A DNA stretch of 64,000 nucleotides. Origin: Acetobacterium sp. KB-1. Its GTDB lineage: Bacteria; Bacillota; Clostridia; Eubacteriales; Eubacteriaceae. The stretch lies in assembly GCF_003260995.1 (NCBI RefSeq), contig NZ_CP030040.1, forward strand, positions 62,001-126,000, written 5' to 3'. The notes beneath the pieces are model-generated. The model did not search any database and had not been told where the DNA came from. It was given only the letters and a program-made list of their open reading frames with translations. Positions 1 through 8,498 of the stretch are shown here, piece by piece. A program made the position numbers and the translations under genes. Within the stretch, counting starts at the first letter, position 1. Each line of letters begins with the position of its first letter.

Positions 1-1
1 C

Positions 2-91
2 CATCCACATCCAACCCTGTCCGAAGCCATTATGGAAGCGCTGCATGATGTGCATGGAAAATCAATTAATAAGGTCTCGACGCGGTTTTAA
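2..91 (+). CDS. lpdA: Dihydrolipoamide dehydrogenase, C-terminal end only (partial)
   Basis: Frame 2 is open from the left edge to TAA at 89-91 and encodes 29 residues. They contain HPHPTLSEAIMEA followed by a short helix, which is the C-terminal signature of dihydrolipoamide dehydrogenases; the HPT-x-SE segment belongs to the dimer-interface active site. The enzyme reoxidises dihydrolipoyl groups with NAD+. The rest of the gene lies outside the window. A free lipoyl domain and lipB occur near 49.3-50.2 kb, but a functional link is only a guess. The arsenic promoter starts 29 bases downstream, so the two units are probably transcribed separately. Confidence 0.75.
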   Translation, partial: HPHPTLSEAIMEALHDVHGKSINKVSTRF

Positions 92-119
92 AGGGAGATC
101 TTAAATTACTAAAGAACAC

Positions 120-148
120 TTGACATGTTCACATGAAAGAGTTATCAT
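120..148 (+). promoter_or_regulatory. Sigma-70 type promoter of the ars genes
   Basis: TTGACA at 120-125, a 17-base spacer and TATCAT at 143-148 form a near-consensus vegetative promoter. It lies about 50 bases before arsA and overlaps the operator repeats. Confidence 0.75.
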
Positions 149-182
149 ATGAATATAAGAACATATGAATTCTTATTCATAT
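147..182 (+). promoter_or_regulatory. ArsR-type operator
   Basis: ATATGAAT occurs at 147-154 and 163-170, and its inverted form ATTCATAT at 175-182. The outer copies are part of a longer imperfect palindrome (AAGAA facing TTCTT). The first copy touches the -10 box, so repressor binding would block transcription. AT-rich inverted repeats of this kind are typical ArsR/SmtB sites, and an arsR gene with the arsenic-binding motif lies 2.7 kb downstream. Binding is inferred. Confidence 0.6.
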
Positions 183-199
183 AAGAAAGAAGGCCCTTC

Positions 200-1915
200 A
201 TGTATAAAAATTTTACACCTGATCATGTTAGCTTAACAAAATATTTATTTTACACTGGCAAAGGCGGTGTCGGCAAAACCTCCACCGCCTGCGCAACTGC
301 AGTGAGTCTTGCCGATCAAGGGAAAAAAGTATTTCTTGTCAGCACCGACCCGGCTTCTAATTTGCAGGATGTGTTTGAAACTGAACTATCCGGCCAAGGG
401 GTTCCCATTAAGAACGTTCCTAATTTAATGGTTGCCAACCTGGATCCCATCGAGGCCGCTGAAGAATATAAGGAATCTGTCGTCGGACCATACCGGGGTA
501 AATTGCCAGATGTAGCGATTGCCAGTATGGAAGAGCAACTGGCAGGATCTTGTACCGTTGAGATTGCCGCATTTAACGAATTTTCCCGATTCATCACTGA
601 TGAAAAAATGAGCAAAGACTATGATTATATTATCTTTGATACCGCCCCCACCGGTCACACCCTCAGAATGCTTCAATTACCATCAGCCTGGGACAGCTTT
701 ATTGATGACAGTACCCATGGTGCTTCCTGTCTGGGGCAGCTATCCGGTTTAACCGAACAAAAGAAAATGTATGAAAAAGCCGTGCGAACCCTCTCTGATG
801 GTGATATGACAACCTTGATTCTAGTTTCACGACCGGAACCATCGCCGCTGGCAGAAGCAGCCAGAGCGTCTAAGGAATTAAAAGAAATTGGCGTTGAGAA
901 TCAAATTCTGATTATCAACGGAGCGCTGGAAAATTTTGACAAAACCGATGAAATTGCGACAGCCTTTTATGGCAAACAAAAAGACGCCGTCAAAAATATT
1001 CCCAATAGTTTAAAGACTCTGGATATTTATACCTTACCGCTTCGTGCCTATAACGTTGCCGGGGTTGATAATATACGCCGACTATTCACCGAAGATGATG
1101 TGATTGATGTTGAAAAAGTTCAGGAAACAATTGACTTGCCTGGTTTGGAAAAACTGGTCAAAGATATGTACGATTCAAATAAAAAAGTGATCTTCACCAT
1201 GGGTAAAGGTGGCGTTGGTAAAACGACTATCGCAGCCGCTATAGCACTGGGACTCTCAAAAATGGGCAAGAAGGTCTATCTAACCACCACCGATCCAGCC
1301 GGGCATATCAGTGCATCAACTATGGGTGGTGAAAACATTAGTGTCAGTAATATTGATGAAGCCGAAGAATTGCAAAAATATCGTGATGAGGTCGTTGGAA
1401 AAGCCAAAGCAGCGAATATGAGTCAAGATGACATTGATTACATTATTGAAGATTTAGAATCTCCTTGTACCCAGGAAATTGCCGTATTTAGAGCTTTTGC
1501 AGAACAGGTAAAAAAAGCTGAAGATGGAGTAGTTGTGATTGATACGGCACCAACTGGTCATACCTTGCTGCTCCTTAACTCGACTGAGAGCTATCATAAA
1601 GAAATGGAACGATCCAATGCAGATATTCCGGATTCAGTTGTTAATCTTTTACCACGATTGCAAAATCAGGCCGAAACGGAAGTGGTGATTGTAGCTCTAC
1701 CAGAAGCAACACCAGTTTTTGAAGCACTGCGCTTAGAAGCAGATTTAAAACGTGCTGGTATTATGAATAAGTGGTGGGTTATGAACGCCAGTTTATTGGC
1801 CACCGACACCAAGGACCCATTCTTACGGGCACGCGCCAATAATGAAGAAAAATGGATCAAGCGAATTGCAAAAGATACTAAAGGAAACTATGTGGTTATT
1901 CCCTGGAAAAAATAA
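200..1915 (+). CDS. arsA: Arsenite-stimulated ATPase ArsA
   Basis: A 571-residue duplicated P-loop ATPase, the usual ArsA length. ArsA powers As(III)/Sb(III) extrusion through an ArsB-type channel at the cytoplasmic face. The N half has GKGGVGKTS at residues 20-28 and DTAPTGHT near 147-154. The C half has GKGGVGKTT at 335-343 and a second DTAPTGHT. Cys118, Cys177 and Cys423 match the three metalloid-binding cysteines of Escherichia coli ArsA (113, 172, 422), so both the allosteric and catalytic sites look intact. It is first in the unit with the HesB-like gene, arsD and arsR. No arsB or acr3 permease gene is seen in the window. The start is ATG behind AGAAAGAAGG. Confidence 0.93.
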   Translation: MYKNFTPDHVSLTKYLFYTGKGGVGKTSTACATAVSLADQGKKVFLVSTDPASNLQDVFETELSGQGVPIKNVPNLMVANLDPIEAAEEYKESVVGPYRGKLPDVAIASMEEQLAGSCTVEIAAFNEFSRFITDEKMSKDYDYIIFDTAPTGHTLRMLQLPSAWDSFIDDSTHGASCLGQLSGLTEQKKMYEKAVRTLSDGDMTTLILVSRPEPSPLAEAARASKELKEIGVENQILIINGALENFDKTDEIATAFYGKQKDAVKNIPNSLKTLDIYTLPLRAYNVAGVDNIRRLFTEDDVIDVEKVQETIDLPGLEKLVKDMYDSNKKVIFTMGKGGVGKTTIAAAIALGLSKMGKKVYLTTTDPAGHISASTMGGENISVSNIDEAEELQKYRDEVVGKAKAANMSQDDIDYIIEDLESPCTQEIAVFRAFAEQVKKAEDGVVVIDTAPTGHTLLLLNSTESYHKEMERSNADIPDSVVNLLPRLQNQAETEVVIVALPEATPVFEALRLEADLKRAGIMNKWWVMNASLLATDTKDPFLRARANNEEKWIKRIAKDTKGNYVVIPWKK

Positions 1916-1984
1916 ACAAGTCTGTTTCGACAGATCGACGAACAAGTTGAATTAATTAAAAATAAAACTAAGAGGAGAAACAAA

Positions 1985-2263
1985 ATGATTATTACAGATG
2001 AAGCAAAAGTGGTATTAGAAGAAATGTTAAAAGAAGGCGGTCAAGATTCACTCCAGGCATCCCTGCAACAGGGTTGTTGTGGAACATCCCTTTATTTTAC
2101 TTTTACCAATAAAAAAGCAGATGATCAACCAGTGGTCGTAAATGGCATTAATGTGTTAATGGAAGGTGAAGCTGTTATTAAAACGAACACAGTTACGTTA
2201 AAAACCGATGATGAAGGCAAGTTGATTGTTGAGGACTCAGCTCAGAAATCAGGTTGTTGTTAA
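1985..2263 (+). CDS. HesB/IscA-like small cysteine protein
   Basis: A 92-residue protein resembling the HesB/IscA-like A-type carrier fold. It has an N-terminal helix beginning IITDEAK, a GCCGTSLYF motif where A-type carriers place their first cysteine, and a C-terminal GCC. The family binds iron-sulfur clusters or metals. Here the CC pairs could bind As(III), since the gene sits between arsA and arsD, but that is inference. Some databases label such proteins adhesins without functional support. The ATG follows AGAGGAG. An ErpA-like cluster carrier is the main alternative. Confidence 0.7.
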   Translation: MIITDEAKVVLEEMLKEGGQDSLQASLQQGCCGTSLYFTFTNKKADDQPVVVNGINVLMEGEAVIKTNTVTLKTDDEGKLIVEDSAQKSGCC

Positions 2264-2320
2264 TTTAAATGATTAAGAGCAGAGCTTTTTAAAAGGCTCA
2301 TCTTTTAGAAGGAGAAGAAA

Positions 2321-2686
2321 ATGAATAAAGTAGAAATATATGATCCGGCCATGTGCTGCTCAACAGGGGTATGTGGACCAGGTGTAGACCCCGAGTTGTT
2401 ACGGGTTTCAGCCATATTAAATGTGCTAGAAGGTGAAGGAAAAAAAATTCTCAGATATGGTTTGTCTGAAGACCCAATGGCCTTTGTTGCTAGCAAGACA
2501 GTAAATGATTTAATTCTTAACGAAGGGGTTGAAGTGCTTCCGGTCACTATTGTCGATGGTGAAGTAAAAAGGAAAAAAGGATACCCTTCCAATACAGAAT
2601 TGGCAACCTGGGCAGGACTATCTGAAGAAGAATTAGTGAAGCTGGTTGCGAAGGCTCAAACAGCTACGATAATCAAGAATGATTAA
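2321..2686 (+). CDS. arsD: Arsenic metallochaperone ArsD
   Basis: A 121-residue ArsD family protein with a thioredoxin-like fold. ArsD carries As(III) to ArsA and is also a weak repressor. The metalloid site Cys12-Cys13-Cys18 is present (MCCSTGVC). The C-terminal vicinal Cys pairs of the plasmid R773 protein are absent, as in many chromosomal ArsD proteins. It has a strong ribosome site (AGAAGGAG) and lies 57 bases after the HesB-like gene. Pairing with arsA in one unit fits its chaperone role. Confidence 0.92.
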   Translation: MNKVEIYDPAMCCSTGVCGPGVDPELLRVSAILNVLEGEGKKILRYGLSEDPMAFVASKTVNDLILNEGVEVLPVTIVDGEVKRKKGYPSNTELATWAGLSEEELVKLVAKAQTATIIKND

Positions 2687-2771
2687 CGGGCGCGTACCAG
2701 GTCAGAAAACCAATGAAAAAGGTCTGAAAAGCTTACGTTCATAGAGATAATATTCAAGGTGCAAATTTTGC

Positions 2772-2822
2772 AAGGGTTGTTTGGGTGTTGCAGGCAACTT
2801 AACTAACAACCCTTTGCTTTGA
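2772..2822 (+). terminator. Hairpin between arsD and arsR (terminator or attenuator)
   Basis: AAGGGTTGTT at 2772-2781 pairs with AACAACCCTT at 2805-2814, with an inner GTTGC/GCAAC stem at 2787-2798. The T-rich tail is only moderate. It may end most arsA-arsD transcripts and let some read through to arsR. Confidence 0.5.
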
Positions 2823-2886
2823 TTTTTATAAATGAATCGTTGAAGTGGTGGCTTTAATAAAAGTTATAGATACAAGAGGTGAAAAA

Positions 2887-3246
2887 ATGACAGTTGTTGA
2901 AATACTTAAGGTTTTATCAGATACGAATCGCCTAAGAATTCTGAATTTATTATACGTTCAGGAGCTGTGTGTTTGCGAGTTGGAATACTTATTGGGAATC
3001 TCTCAATCTAATCTTTCAAAGCATCTCAGATTGATGAGTGATGCTGGTTTTTTGGAAAGTCGTCGGCAGAACAAATTTGCCTATTATAAAATAAAGGCGT
3101 CCGTTTTTTCTGAGCATCCCTTTCTGACAACTATTTTTGAGACGGAATTAAATAAAGAAGAATTTTTAATGGAAGAAATAAATAAATTAAGTCATTATCA
3201 GAAGAGTGAATTAACCTGCCATAGTATAACAGCGTTGATAGTATAA
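2887..3246 (+). CDS. arsR: ArsR family arsenic-responsive repressor
   Basis: A 119-residue winged-helix ArsR/SmtB repressor. The motif ELCVCEL (Cys28, Cys30) on the DNA-recognition region is the classic As(III) sensor site; binding releases the operator. The recognition helix reads SQSNLSKHLRLM. A longer reading from GTG 2845 is possible, but AAGAGGTG sits just before ATG 2887 and this N-terminus matches the family. It probably binds the repeats at 147-182, repressing arsA onward. The third As ligand of R773 ArsR (CXCX2C) is not present as such. Confidence 0.9.
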   Translation: MTVVEILKVLSDTNRLRILNLLYVQELCVCELEYLLGISQSNLSKHLRLMSDAGFLESRRQNKFAYYKIKASVFSEHPFLTTIFETELNKEEFLMEEINKLSHYQKSELTCHSITALIV

Positions 3247-3349
3247 AAAATGAGGTAACGCTAACTATTGTGTTTAGGAAAGTTAGACCTGTCCGGTGAC
3301 AGGTGTTGTGCTTGGGGGAGACTGTGGTTAACAAAAAGCGAGGTATAAT
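3247..3349 (+). promoter_or_regulatory. Structured leader before the radical SAM gene
   Basis: This 103-base gap holds a perfect 7-bp hairpin, ACCTGTC at 3287-3293 with CGGT loop and GACAGGT at 3298-3304, without a following T-run. CTAACT near 3261 can pair with AGTTAG near 3281. No clear promoter is seen. Two adjacent helices before a molybdenum/tungsten-type gene suggest an RNA control element, but the class cannot be assigned by eye. Confidence 0.3.
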
Positions 3350-4366
3350 ATGGAACTTAAACGGCTATATATTGAGCTCACAAATCGATGTAATCTGAAT
3401 TGTGAGATGTGTTTTAGGCATACCTGGGACACCATTGAAGGGGATATGGATTTGGAACTATTAAAGTCCATTCGTGAACAGGTAAAAGAGTTTGGGTCAC
3501 TTGAAGAAGTTTTTTTTGGCGGGATCGGTGAACCGACGGTGTACCCACATTTTAAAGAAGCCGTTGAGTTATTTGATGGTTATAAGCTTTTAATGACCAG
3601 TAATGGGATTATGACAGAAGAAAATGCGAAGTTGATCTGTGAAAAATTTAATGAGGTTTATTTTTCAGCAGACCAGTATCACGAAGATACCCAGGGCGTC
3701 AAGGATCAACTAATCAATACCTTTGAAACAATCTCAAAGTATCATAAACAAACCCATTCATCCACTCCAAAGGTTGGTGTTGCCTATGTGATGACAAAAA
3801 GTAATAAAGAAGCCTTGTTTGAGATCATGGATATGATGAGGCACTATGGTTTTCATCGGCTGTCGCTATCGCATCTGCTACCGATCAACGAAAAAGATAC
3901 AAATGATATTTTTTATAATCGATATGAAAATGCTGAAGGTAAGGCTTATTTAGAAAAAATATTTACCTATCGCGATATTAAAATAAATATTCCGGATATG
4001 GAATTAAAAACTGAACGACGCTGTACCTTCATTGACAAAGGTTATGTTTATATTGACACCAAGGGCGAAGTGATGTCCTGCTACCGTCTGGCCAACAGTT
4101 ATGATGAGTACGTCTTTGGGGACAAAAAAAGAGTGATTAAACATTCATTTGGAAATGTAAGTGAAAAATCCTTAAAAGCGATTATCGAAGGCAAAGAATA
4201 TCAGGATTTCTGGAACACAGTTTACAATAATCAATATCCATCCTGTATTGACTGTGATCTCCGCGGTGGATGTAGCCTGGTAGAAGACACCAAATACGAC
4301 TGCAATTTCAATACGCCATCCTGTGCCGACTGTCTATGGGTTCGAAATTTCGTACGCTGTCCATAG
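3350..4366 (+). CDS. Radical SAM/SPASM protein, probable tungsten-enzyme maturase
   Basis: A 338-residue radical SAM enzyme. CNLNCEMC at residues 14-21 binds the SAM [4Fe-4S] cluster, followed by FFGGIGEPT. The C-terminal third holds many cysteines (CIDCDLRGGC and CADC segments), a SPASM-type auxiliary-cluster domain. The combination resembles maturases that sit beside tungsten aldehyde:ferredoxin oxidoreductases and are thought to modify that enzyme or its cofactor. No such oxidoreductase is in the window, so the assignment is by resemblance. Other SPASM peptide maturases are possible, but no precursor peptide gene was seen nearby. The start is ATG behind GCGAGGT. Confidence 0.7.
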   Translation: MELKRLYIELTNRCNLNCEMCFRHTWDTIEGDMDLELLKSIREQVKEFGSLEEVFFGGIGEPTVYPHFKEAVELFDGYKLLMTSNGIMTEENAKLICEKFNEVYFSADQYHEDTQGVKDQLINTFETISKYHKQTHSSTPKVGVAYVMTKSNKEALFEIMDMMRHYGFHRLSLSHLLPINEKDTNDIFYNRYENAEGKAYLEKIFTYRDIKINIPDMELKTERRCTFIDKGYVYIDTKGEVMSCYRLANSYDEYVFGDKKRVIKHSFGNVSEKSLKAIIEGKEYQDFWNTVYNNQYPSCIDCDLRGGCSLVEDTKYDCNFNTPSCADCLWVRNFVRCP

Positions 4367-4391
4367 GAGTATAAAATCTAAATGAGTAAGG

Positions 4392-4433
4392 AAGTACTGT
4401 AAAAGCGAACTGAGCGCGATACAGTACTTTTCT
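4392..4433 (+). terminator. Intrinsic terminator
   Basis: AAGTACTGT at 4392-4400 pairs with ACAGTACTT at 4421-4429 around a 20-base loop with its own GC-rich pairing, then TTTCTG. It follows the radical SAM gene. Confidence 0.6.
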
Positions 4434-4462
4434 GTATTTAATAAAAATTTGTGTAAAAACTA

Positions 4463-4490
4463 TTGACATATAAAATAAATATTATACAAT
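4463..4490 (+). promoter_or_regulatory. Promoter for the PadR-type regulator
   Basis: TTGACA at 4463-4468 and TACAAT at 4485-4490 are 16 bases apart. About 180 bases of leader follow before the PadR-type gene; I see no clear structure in it. Confidence 0.5.
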
Positions 4491-4673
4491 TGCTTATATC
4501 GAAACGATATACTTAAAAAACCAGAATAATTATTGGTCTGGTGTACAGATTATTTTGAGATAATGGATTATTAAGAGGGTAATAGCAACTAAAAAGAAAG
4601 TGTGATGATGCACTAAAGGTATGATCAGGTGGATCGCATTGAAAAAGAAAGAGTGTGCTGAAAGAAGGGTGTT

Positions 4674-5195
4674 ATGTTAGAATTTGCAATCCTTGGTTTC
4701 TTGTTGGATCGGGATATGACCGGTTATGATATCAAACAAATGATGGTCTTGCGGACATCAAATTTTATTGATGCCAGTTTTGGTAGTATTTATCCAATGC
4801 TTAAACGATTGGAAAAGATTGGACTGATTACTTTTTCTGAAATTGTCGAAGGTAACCGGTTTAAAAAAATGTATACCATAACGCAAAAAGGACGCGAACA
4901 TTTTATCGAATGGCTGCAAACACCTTGTACATTTTCTCCTTTTAATCAGGAATATTTGGCAAAACTGTTTTTTTACAAACATTTAAAGAAAAATGATGCG
5001 ATTCTAAATATCGAACTTTTTAGAGGGACAGTACAGGATGCTATGGAAAAACTGTCGGAAATTGAAAGAACAATCGGTGATGGGATGGACCCTTTTGAAT
5101 ACGCCAGTCTTTCGTTTGGTCGGACCTATTATGAGATGGTTTTGAACTGGCATGAAAAACTCATTGATGATTTAAAAAATACCTCATTGGAATAA
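4674..5195 (+). CDS. PadR family transcriptional regulator
   Basis: A 173-residue protein with an N-terminal PadR winged helix: MTGYDIKQM, then GSIYPMLKRLEKIGLI, then the wing with YTITQKGREHF. A helical C-terminal dimerisation domain of about 80 residues follows, as in the longer PadR/AphA group. These proteins usually repress adjacent detoxification or transport genes in response to small molecules. Here no obvious target adjoins: a terminator follows and the next gene is convergent. The target is therefore unknown, possibly itself. Confidence 0.88.
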   Translation: MLEFAILGFLLDRDMTGYDIKQMMVLRTSNFIDASFGSIYPMLKRLEKIGLITFSEIVEGNRFKKMYTITQKGREHFIEWLQTPCTFSPFNQEYLAKLFFYKHLKKNDAILNIELFRGTVQDAMEKLSEIERTIGDGMDPFEYASLSFGRTYYEMVLNWHEKLIDDLKNTSLE

Positions 5196-5209
5196 ATGGG
5201 TAAAATTAA

Positions 5210-5240
5210 CCGTACATCTTCTAACGATGTACGGTTTTTA
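5210..5240. terminator. Bidirectional terminator
   Basis: CCGTACATC at 5210-5218 and GATGTACGG at 5226-5234 form a 9-bp perfect stem, with TTTTTAT on the + side. It lies between convergent genes. Confidence 0.8.
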
Positions 5241-7391
5241 TAATTCATTATTATTTTCTGAGACAATACGCAAAAAAACATCAGCGACTTCTGGATCAAA
5301 CTGGGTATGTTTGCCATTAATGATTTCTTGAATGGCGGCCTCAAGTGTTAGCGGTTCTTTATATGGTCGGCCATAAGTCATCGCATCAAAAGCATCGGCA
5401 ACAGCGATGATCCGGGCTTGCAAAGGGATTTGATCGCCGGATAAGCCTTTGGGATAACCTTTGCCATCATATCGCTCGTGATGAAAGAGAATAATATTGG
5501 CGAGCGGAGCGTAATCATTGAGCGAACTCAAGATGCTGTAACTGATTTCCGGATGCCTGTGAATTTCCATCCATTCAAAATTAGTTAGTTTATCAGACTT
5601 ATCCAAAATCTCGTTACCAATGGCAATTTTCCCAATATCGTGAAGAGTACCTGCCGTTTTCAACTCATTAATCTCTTCATTTGTCATTCCTAGCTCGGTT
5701 CCGATAAGGCCGCTAATTTTACTCACCCGCTCTGAATGTTCCTGTTCACGGGGAAGCTTTTCATAAAGGGTCTTCATAATAAATTGAATAGCTTCGTTAC
5801 GGGTGCTGCTGCGTTCGGAAATTTTGTATTGATACATCTTGTTTTCAGCAGCTTTAAAGACCTCGTCAATTTCCTCATCCGGAGTATTTTTAACACCCCA
5901 GCCGCTGGAAATAGAGATATGACCTGCTTCGAGATTTTCTTGGCTTAGCGCTGTATTGATCCGTTTCGCCAGTTCTTTGGCCTCCTTGATAGTCGTCTGG
6001 GGAAGTAGGATAACAAACTCATCACCGCCAACACGGGCGATAATATCGTCGCTTCTCGCTTTTTCTTGCATGATCTGGGAAACTTTTTGAAGTAGTCGAT
6101 CCCCAGCCAGATGTCCAAAGGCATCATTGGTTAGCTTTAATCCGTTGACATCAAAAATAAGCAGCGATAAAGGCAGATTTCGTGGGGTATTTAAGCGTCT
6201 TAGTTCTTCATCAAAAAAACGACGGTTGTATAAACCGGTAAGGTGATCGTGAAAGCTTAAGTATTCAATTTGCTCCTGCTTCTCTTTTTTATCAGAAAAG
6301 TCCCGAAAGACAATAACAACTCCGGTAATATGACCATCCTGATCTTTGATTGGGGCAGCACTATCCTCGATTGGAATCGTCAGGCCATCTTTAGACAAAA
6401 GCAAGGTATGATTGTTGAGTTCAATAATTGCTCCTGTTTCAAGAACCCGGGCGGCTGGGTTTTCACAGCTTTCTCGGGTATATTCATCAACAAGACAAAG
6501 AACCTGATCAAGGGGTAAACCATAAGCTTCTTGCAAAGACCAACCGGTAAGTTTTTCAGCAACTTTGTTGATTAAGGTAACATATCCCCGTGAATCGGTA
6601 GAAATAACACCATCGCCAATGGACAACAGAGTCGTTCGAAAACGTTCTTTTTCGATAAAGAGTGATTTCTCAATAACTTTACGCTGGGTGATATCCTGAA
6701 TACTGACCACAAATTTGAATGATTGATCGGTTTTAATACAAAAAAATTCGGCTAAAAACCAGCGTTCATCGGAAATCAGCGGAGATTTATATTCATAGTT
6801 TTGTTTTTTTTGAGTAGTATAAGTTTTTTTAAAAACAGATAAGATTTCATCAGAAATATCCTTTGAAAAAATAGTGGTGATATGACTTCCAATGATCTTA
6901 TTTTTGGGCATAAAAAGCGTGGTTTCGTCATGGACGATGACATTCGTGAAATAATAATCGTCGCTGACCTCAAACACAATATCGTGGAGGGTGGTAAGAA
7001 GCAGATTCTTCTCAGCCAAATCCTGCTTTTCTCTGGTGATATCATGAAATAAGGTGATGAAATAATTGGTTTCGGGAGAATAGACCTGAATCCGATACCA
7101 TCGCTTTAAAGGCTCTGAATACTGTTCGATTTCATCCGCTCCGTTGTTAAGAGCAATCTCACCGTAGAAACGTATCCAGTTAAAGTCTGAATCCTTGATC
7201 TCTGGTAATATTTGTGTTAATGTCTTTCCGATGATCATTTGGCTTTGCAGTCCAGTTGCGGTTTCAAAGGCTTTATTAACCTCAATAAATTCATAATCTA
7301 CAGGAACGCCTTGAGTATCACAAATAATTCGATGATACGCATAACCCACATGCAAATGCTTAATGGTTTCATGATAAAAATTATTTGCCAT
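5238..7391 (-). CDS. PAS-GGDEF-HD-GYP cyclic-di-GMP signalling protein
   Basis: A 717-residue cytoplasmic sensor. Three PAS-like domains fill roughly residues 1-370. A diguanylate cyclase domain follows with an intact RVGGDEF site. The C-terminal HD-GYP phosphodiesterase has HDIGKI and HHERYDGKGYP. It therefore carries both a c-di-GMP synthase motif and a hydrolase motif, and the PAS part probably decides which activity dominates. No membrane segment is seen. A strong ribosome site (AGGAGGT on the minus strand) precedes the ATG. The gene is monocistronic and convergent with the PadR-type gene. Confidence 0.93.
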   Translation of the reverse strand: MANNFYHETIKHLHVGYAYHRIICDTQGVPVDYEFIEVNKAFETATGLQSQMIIGKTLTQILPEIKDSDFNWIRFYGEIALNNGADEIEQYSEPLKRWYRIQVYSPETNYFITLFHDITREKQDLAEKNLLLTTLHDIVFEVSDDYYFTNVIVHDETTLFMPKNKIIGSHITTIFSKDISDEILSVFKKTYTTQKKQNYEYKSPLISDERWFLAEFFCIKTDQSFKFVVSIQDITQRKVIEKSLFIEKERFRTTLLSIGDGVISTDSRGYVTLINKVAEKLTGWSLQEAYGLPLDQVLCLVDEYTRESCENPAARVLETGAIIELNNHTLLLSKDGLTIPIEDSAAPIKDQDGHITGVVIVFRDFSDKKEKQEQIEYLSFHDHLTGLYNRRFFDEELRRLNTPRNLPLSLLIFDVNGLKLTNDAFGHLAGDRLLQKVSQIMQEKARSDDIIARVGGDEFVILLPQTTIKEAKELAKRINTALSQENLEAGHISISSGWGVKNTPDEEIDEVFKAAENKMYQYKISERSSTRNEAIQFIMKTLYEKLPREQEHSERVSKISGLIGTELGMTNEEINELKTAGTLHDIGKIAIGNEILDKSDKLTNFEWMEIHRHPEISYSILSSLNDYAPLANIILFHHERYDGKGYPKGLSGDQIPLQARIIAVADAFDAMTYGRPYKEPLTLEAAIQEIINGKHTQFDPEVADVFLRIVSENNNEL

Positions 7392-7604
7392 AATCCCCGA
7401 CCTCCTATCCCAAAATTCATAGTTTTATCTGAGATGCGATCGCATTTTTTGCTCAGATTTTTGCAGAATTGAATCGCATTTATTTATATTCCTATTATGC
7501 ATAATTTTAATAAAGAATACAATGATTTATTGATAAATTATGAACGATTTTAAGAATCGAAATACTTCATCGTGTTGTCTTTTAATCGGTGTCGGAGAAA
7601 TATA

Positions 7605-7877
7605 TTACGATTTGAATTGCTTCCATCGCTTTAAGGTTGGGAAGAAAGCTTCCATTTCTTGCCTGGCTTCATCGGCACTAATCCCTGGTTTCTCTTTTAA
7701 TAGGTAGGGAATACTCACCTCAATCATTCGTTCTTTTGTAATTTGCGACGTGAATTCACCGTTTTTATAACAATCGTCACAATAATCAAGGCTCCTGGTA
7801 CCGTTTTTTTCAGTGCCATACAGTTTATTGGTTTCGCCCATCGGTTTTCCACAGCTTTGACATAGTTTTTCATTCAT
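7605..7877 (-). CDS. Small zinc-ribbon protein
   Basis: A 90-residue protein with CQSCGKPM near the N-terminus and CDDCYKNGEF about 25 residues later, a four-cysteine zinc ribbon as in the putative zinc-ribbon family PF12674. The C-terminal half is helical. Its function is not established; such proteins are often annotated as regulators without proof. An upstream ATG exists at 7895, but GGAG sits about 10 bases before ATG 7877, so the shorter form is preferred. It stands alone. Confidence 0.75.
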   Translation of the reverse strand: MNEKLCQSCGKPMGETNKLYGTEKNGTRSLDYCDDCYKNGEFTSQITKERMIEVSIPYLLKEKPGISADEARQEMEAFFPTLKRWKQFKS

Positions 7878-7895
7878 TGTCGTATCTCCATTCAT

Positions 7896-8314
7896 TATTT
7901 AGAAATCTCGGTTTAGCTTTGTAGCACATTTGGTTCAGGAAGCAATGACGTGGTGATTGTTTGTCTCAAGGCAAAGAATCGCCACACCAAGACCTTTGAC
8001 TTGGATTTATTATACCCGGTGTTTCCATTTCAAAACAAGTGACGCGCTGGTGTGCATTAGAATACAGAGAAAATTAAGAAAACAAATTTACAAACCAACA
8101 ATAAATGTGTACGGAAAAAAGTGATTCGTCTTAGAATGATCTAAATTGTAAAAGTATGTGACATTATAATAAAATGAACTTAACAGTAAATTTAGAGCAA
8201 GAAGACAAAATAGCAGAAAAAACGAAATAATGATAAAAAAAACAGAAATCATGTCGTAATTTGGACTAGAATTAAGGTTGAAACAGTATATTAATTAAAA
8301 TATACTAAAAAATA
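7896..8314. other. Gene-free AT-rich intergenic stretch
   Basis: About 420 bases without a supported gene. Apart from possible promoter elements for the minus-strand zinc-ribbon gene, I see no repeat, RNA or strong hairpin here. Confidence 0.5.
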
Positions 8315-8343
8315 TTGACATTCATGTTGTATACGAGTACAAT
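8315..8343 (+). promoter_or_regulatory. Promoter of the corrinoid methyltransferase genes
   Basis: TTGACA at 8315-8320, a 17-base spacer and TACAAT at 8338-8343. It implies a leader of about 150 bases. Confidence 0.75.
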
Positions 8344-8425
8344 AAAGTTGGAAATAAAAAATAAATTACAATATTGATAATCGTTATGGCTGTAAATAAA
8401 AGATTCCATTTAGCGTATAATAAGG

Positions 8426-8469
8426 TAATTACGAAACGGACTGCGTTAAATGCAGCGGATTCGTAATTA
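8426..8469 (+). promoter_or_regulatory. Leader hairpin before the corrinoid protein gene
   Basis: TAATTACGAA at 8426-8435 pairs perfectly with TTCGTAATTA at 8460-8469. Inside, CTGC at 8441-8444 pairs with GCAG at 8452-8455. The internal loop has CGGA on both sides (8437-8440 and 8456-8459). No T-run follows. It ends about 20 bases before the ribosome site, so it may control translation or mRNA stability. Confidence 0.55.
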
Positions 8470-8498
8470 TCAATTATAAAAATTAAAGGAGAAGTAAT

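Noticed and set aside
3287-3304. Perfect 7-bp hairpin as a terminator for arsR
   Set aside because: No T-run follows, so it was described as a leader structure instead.
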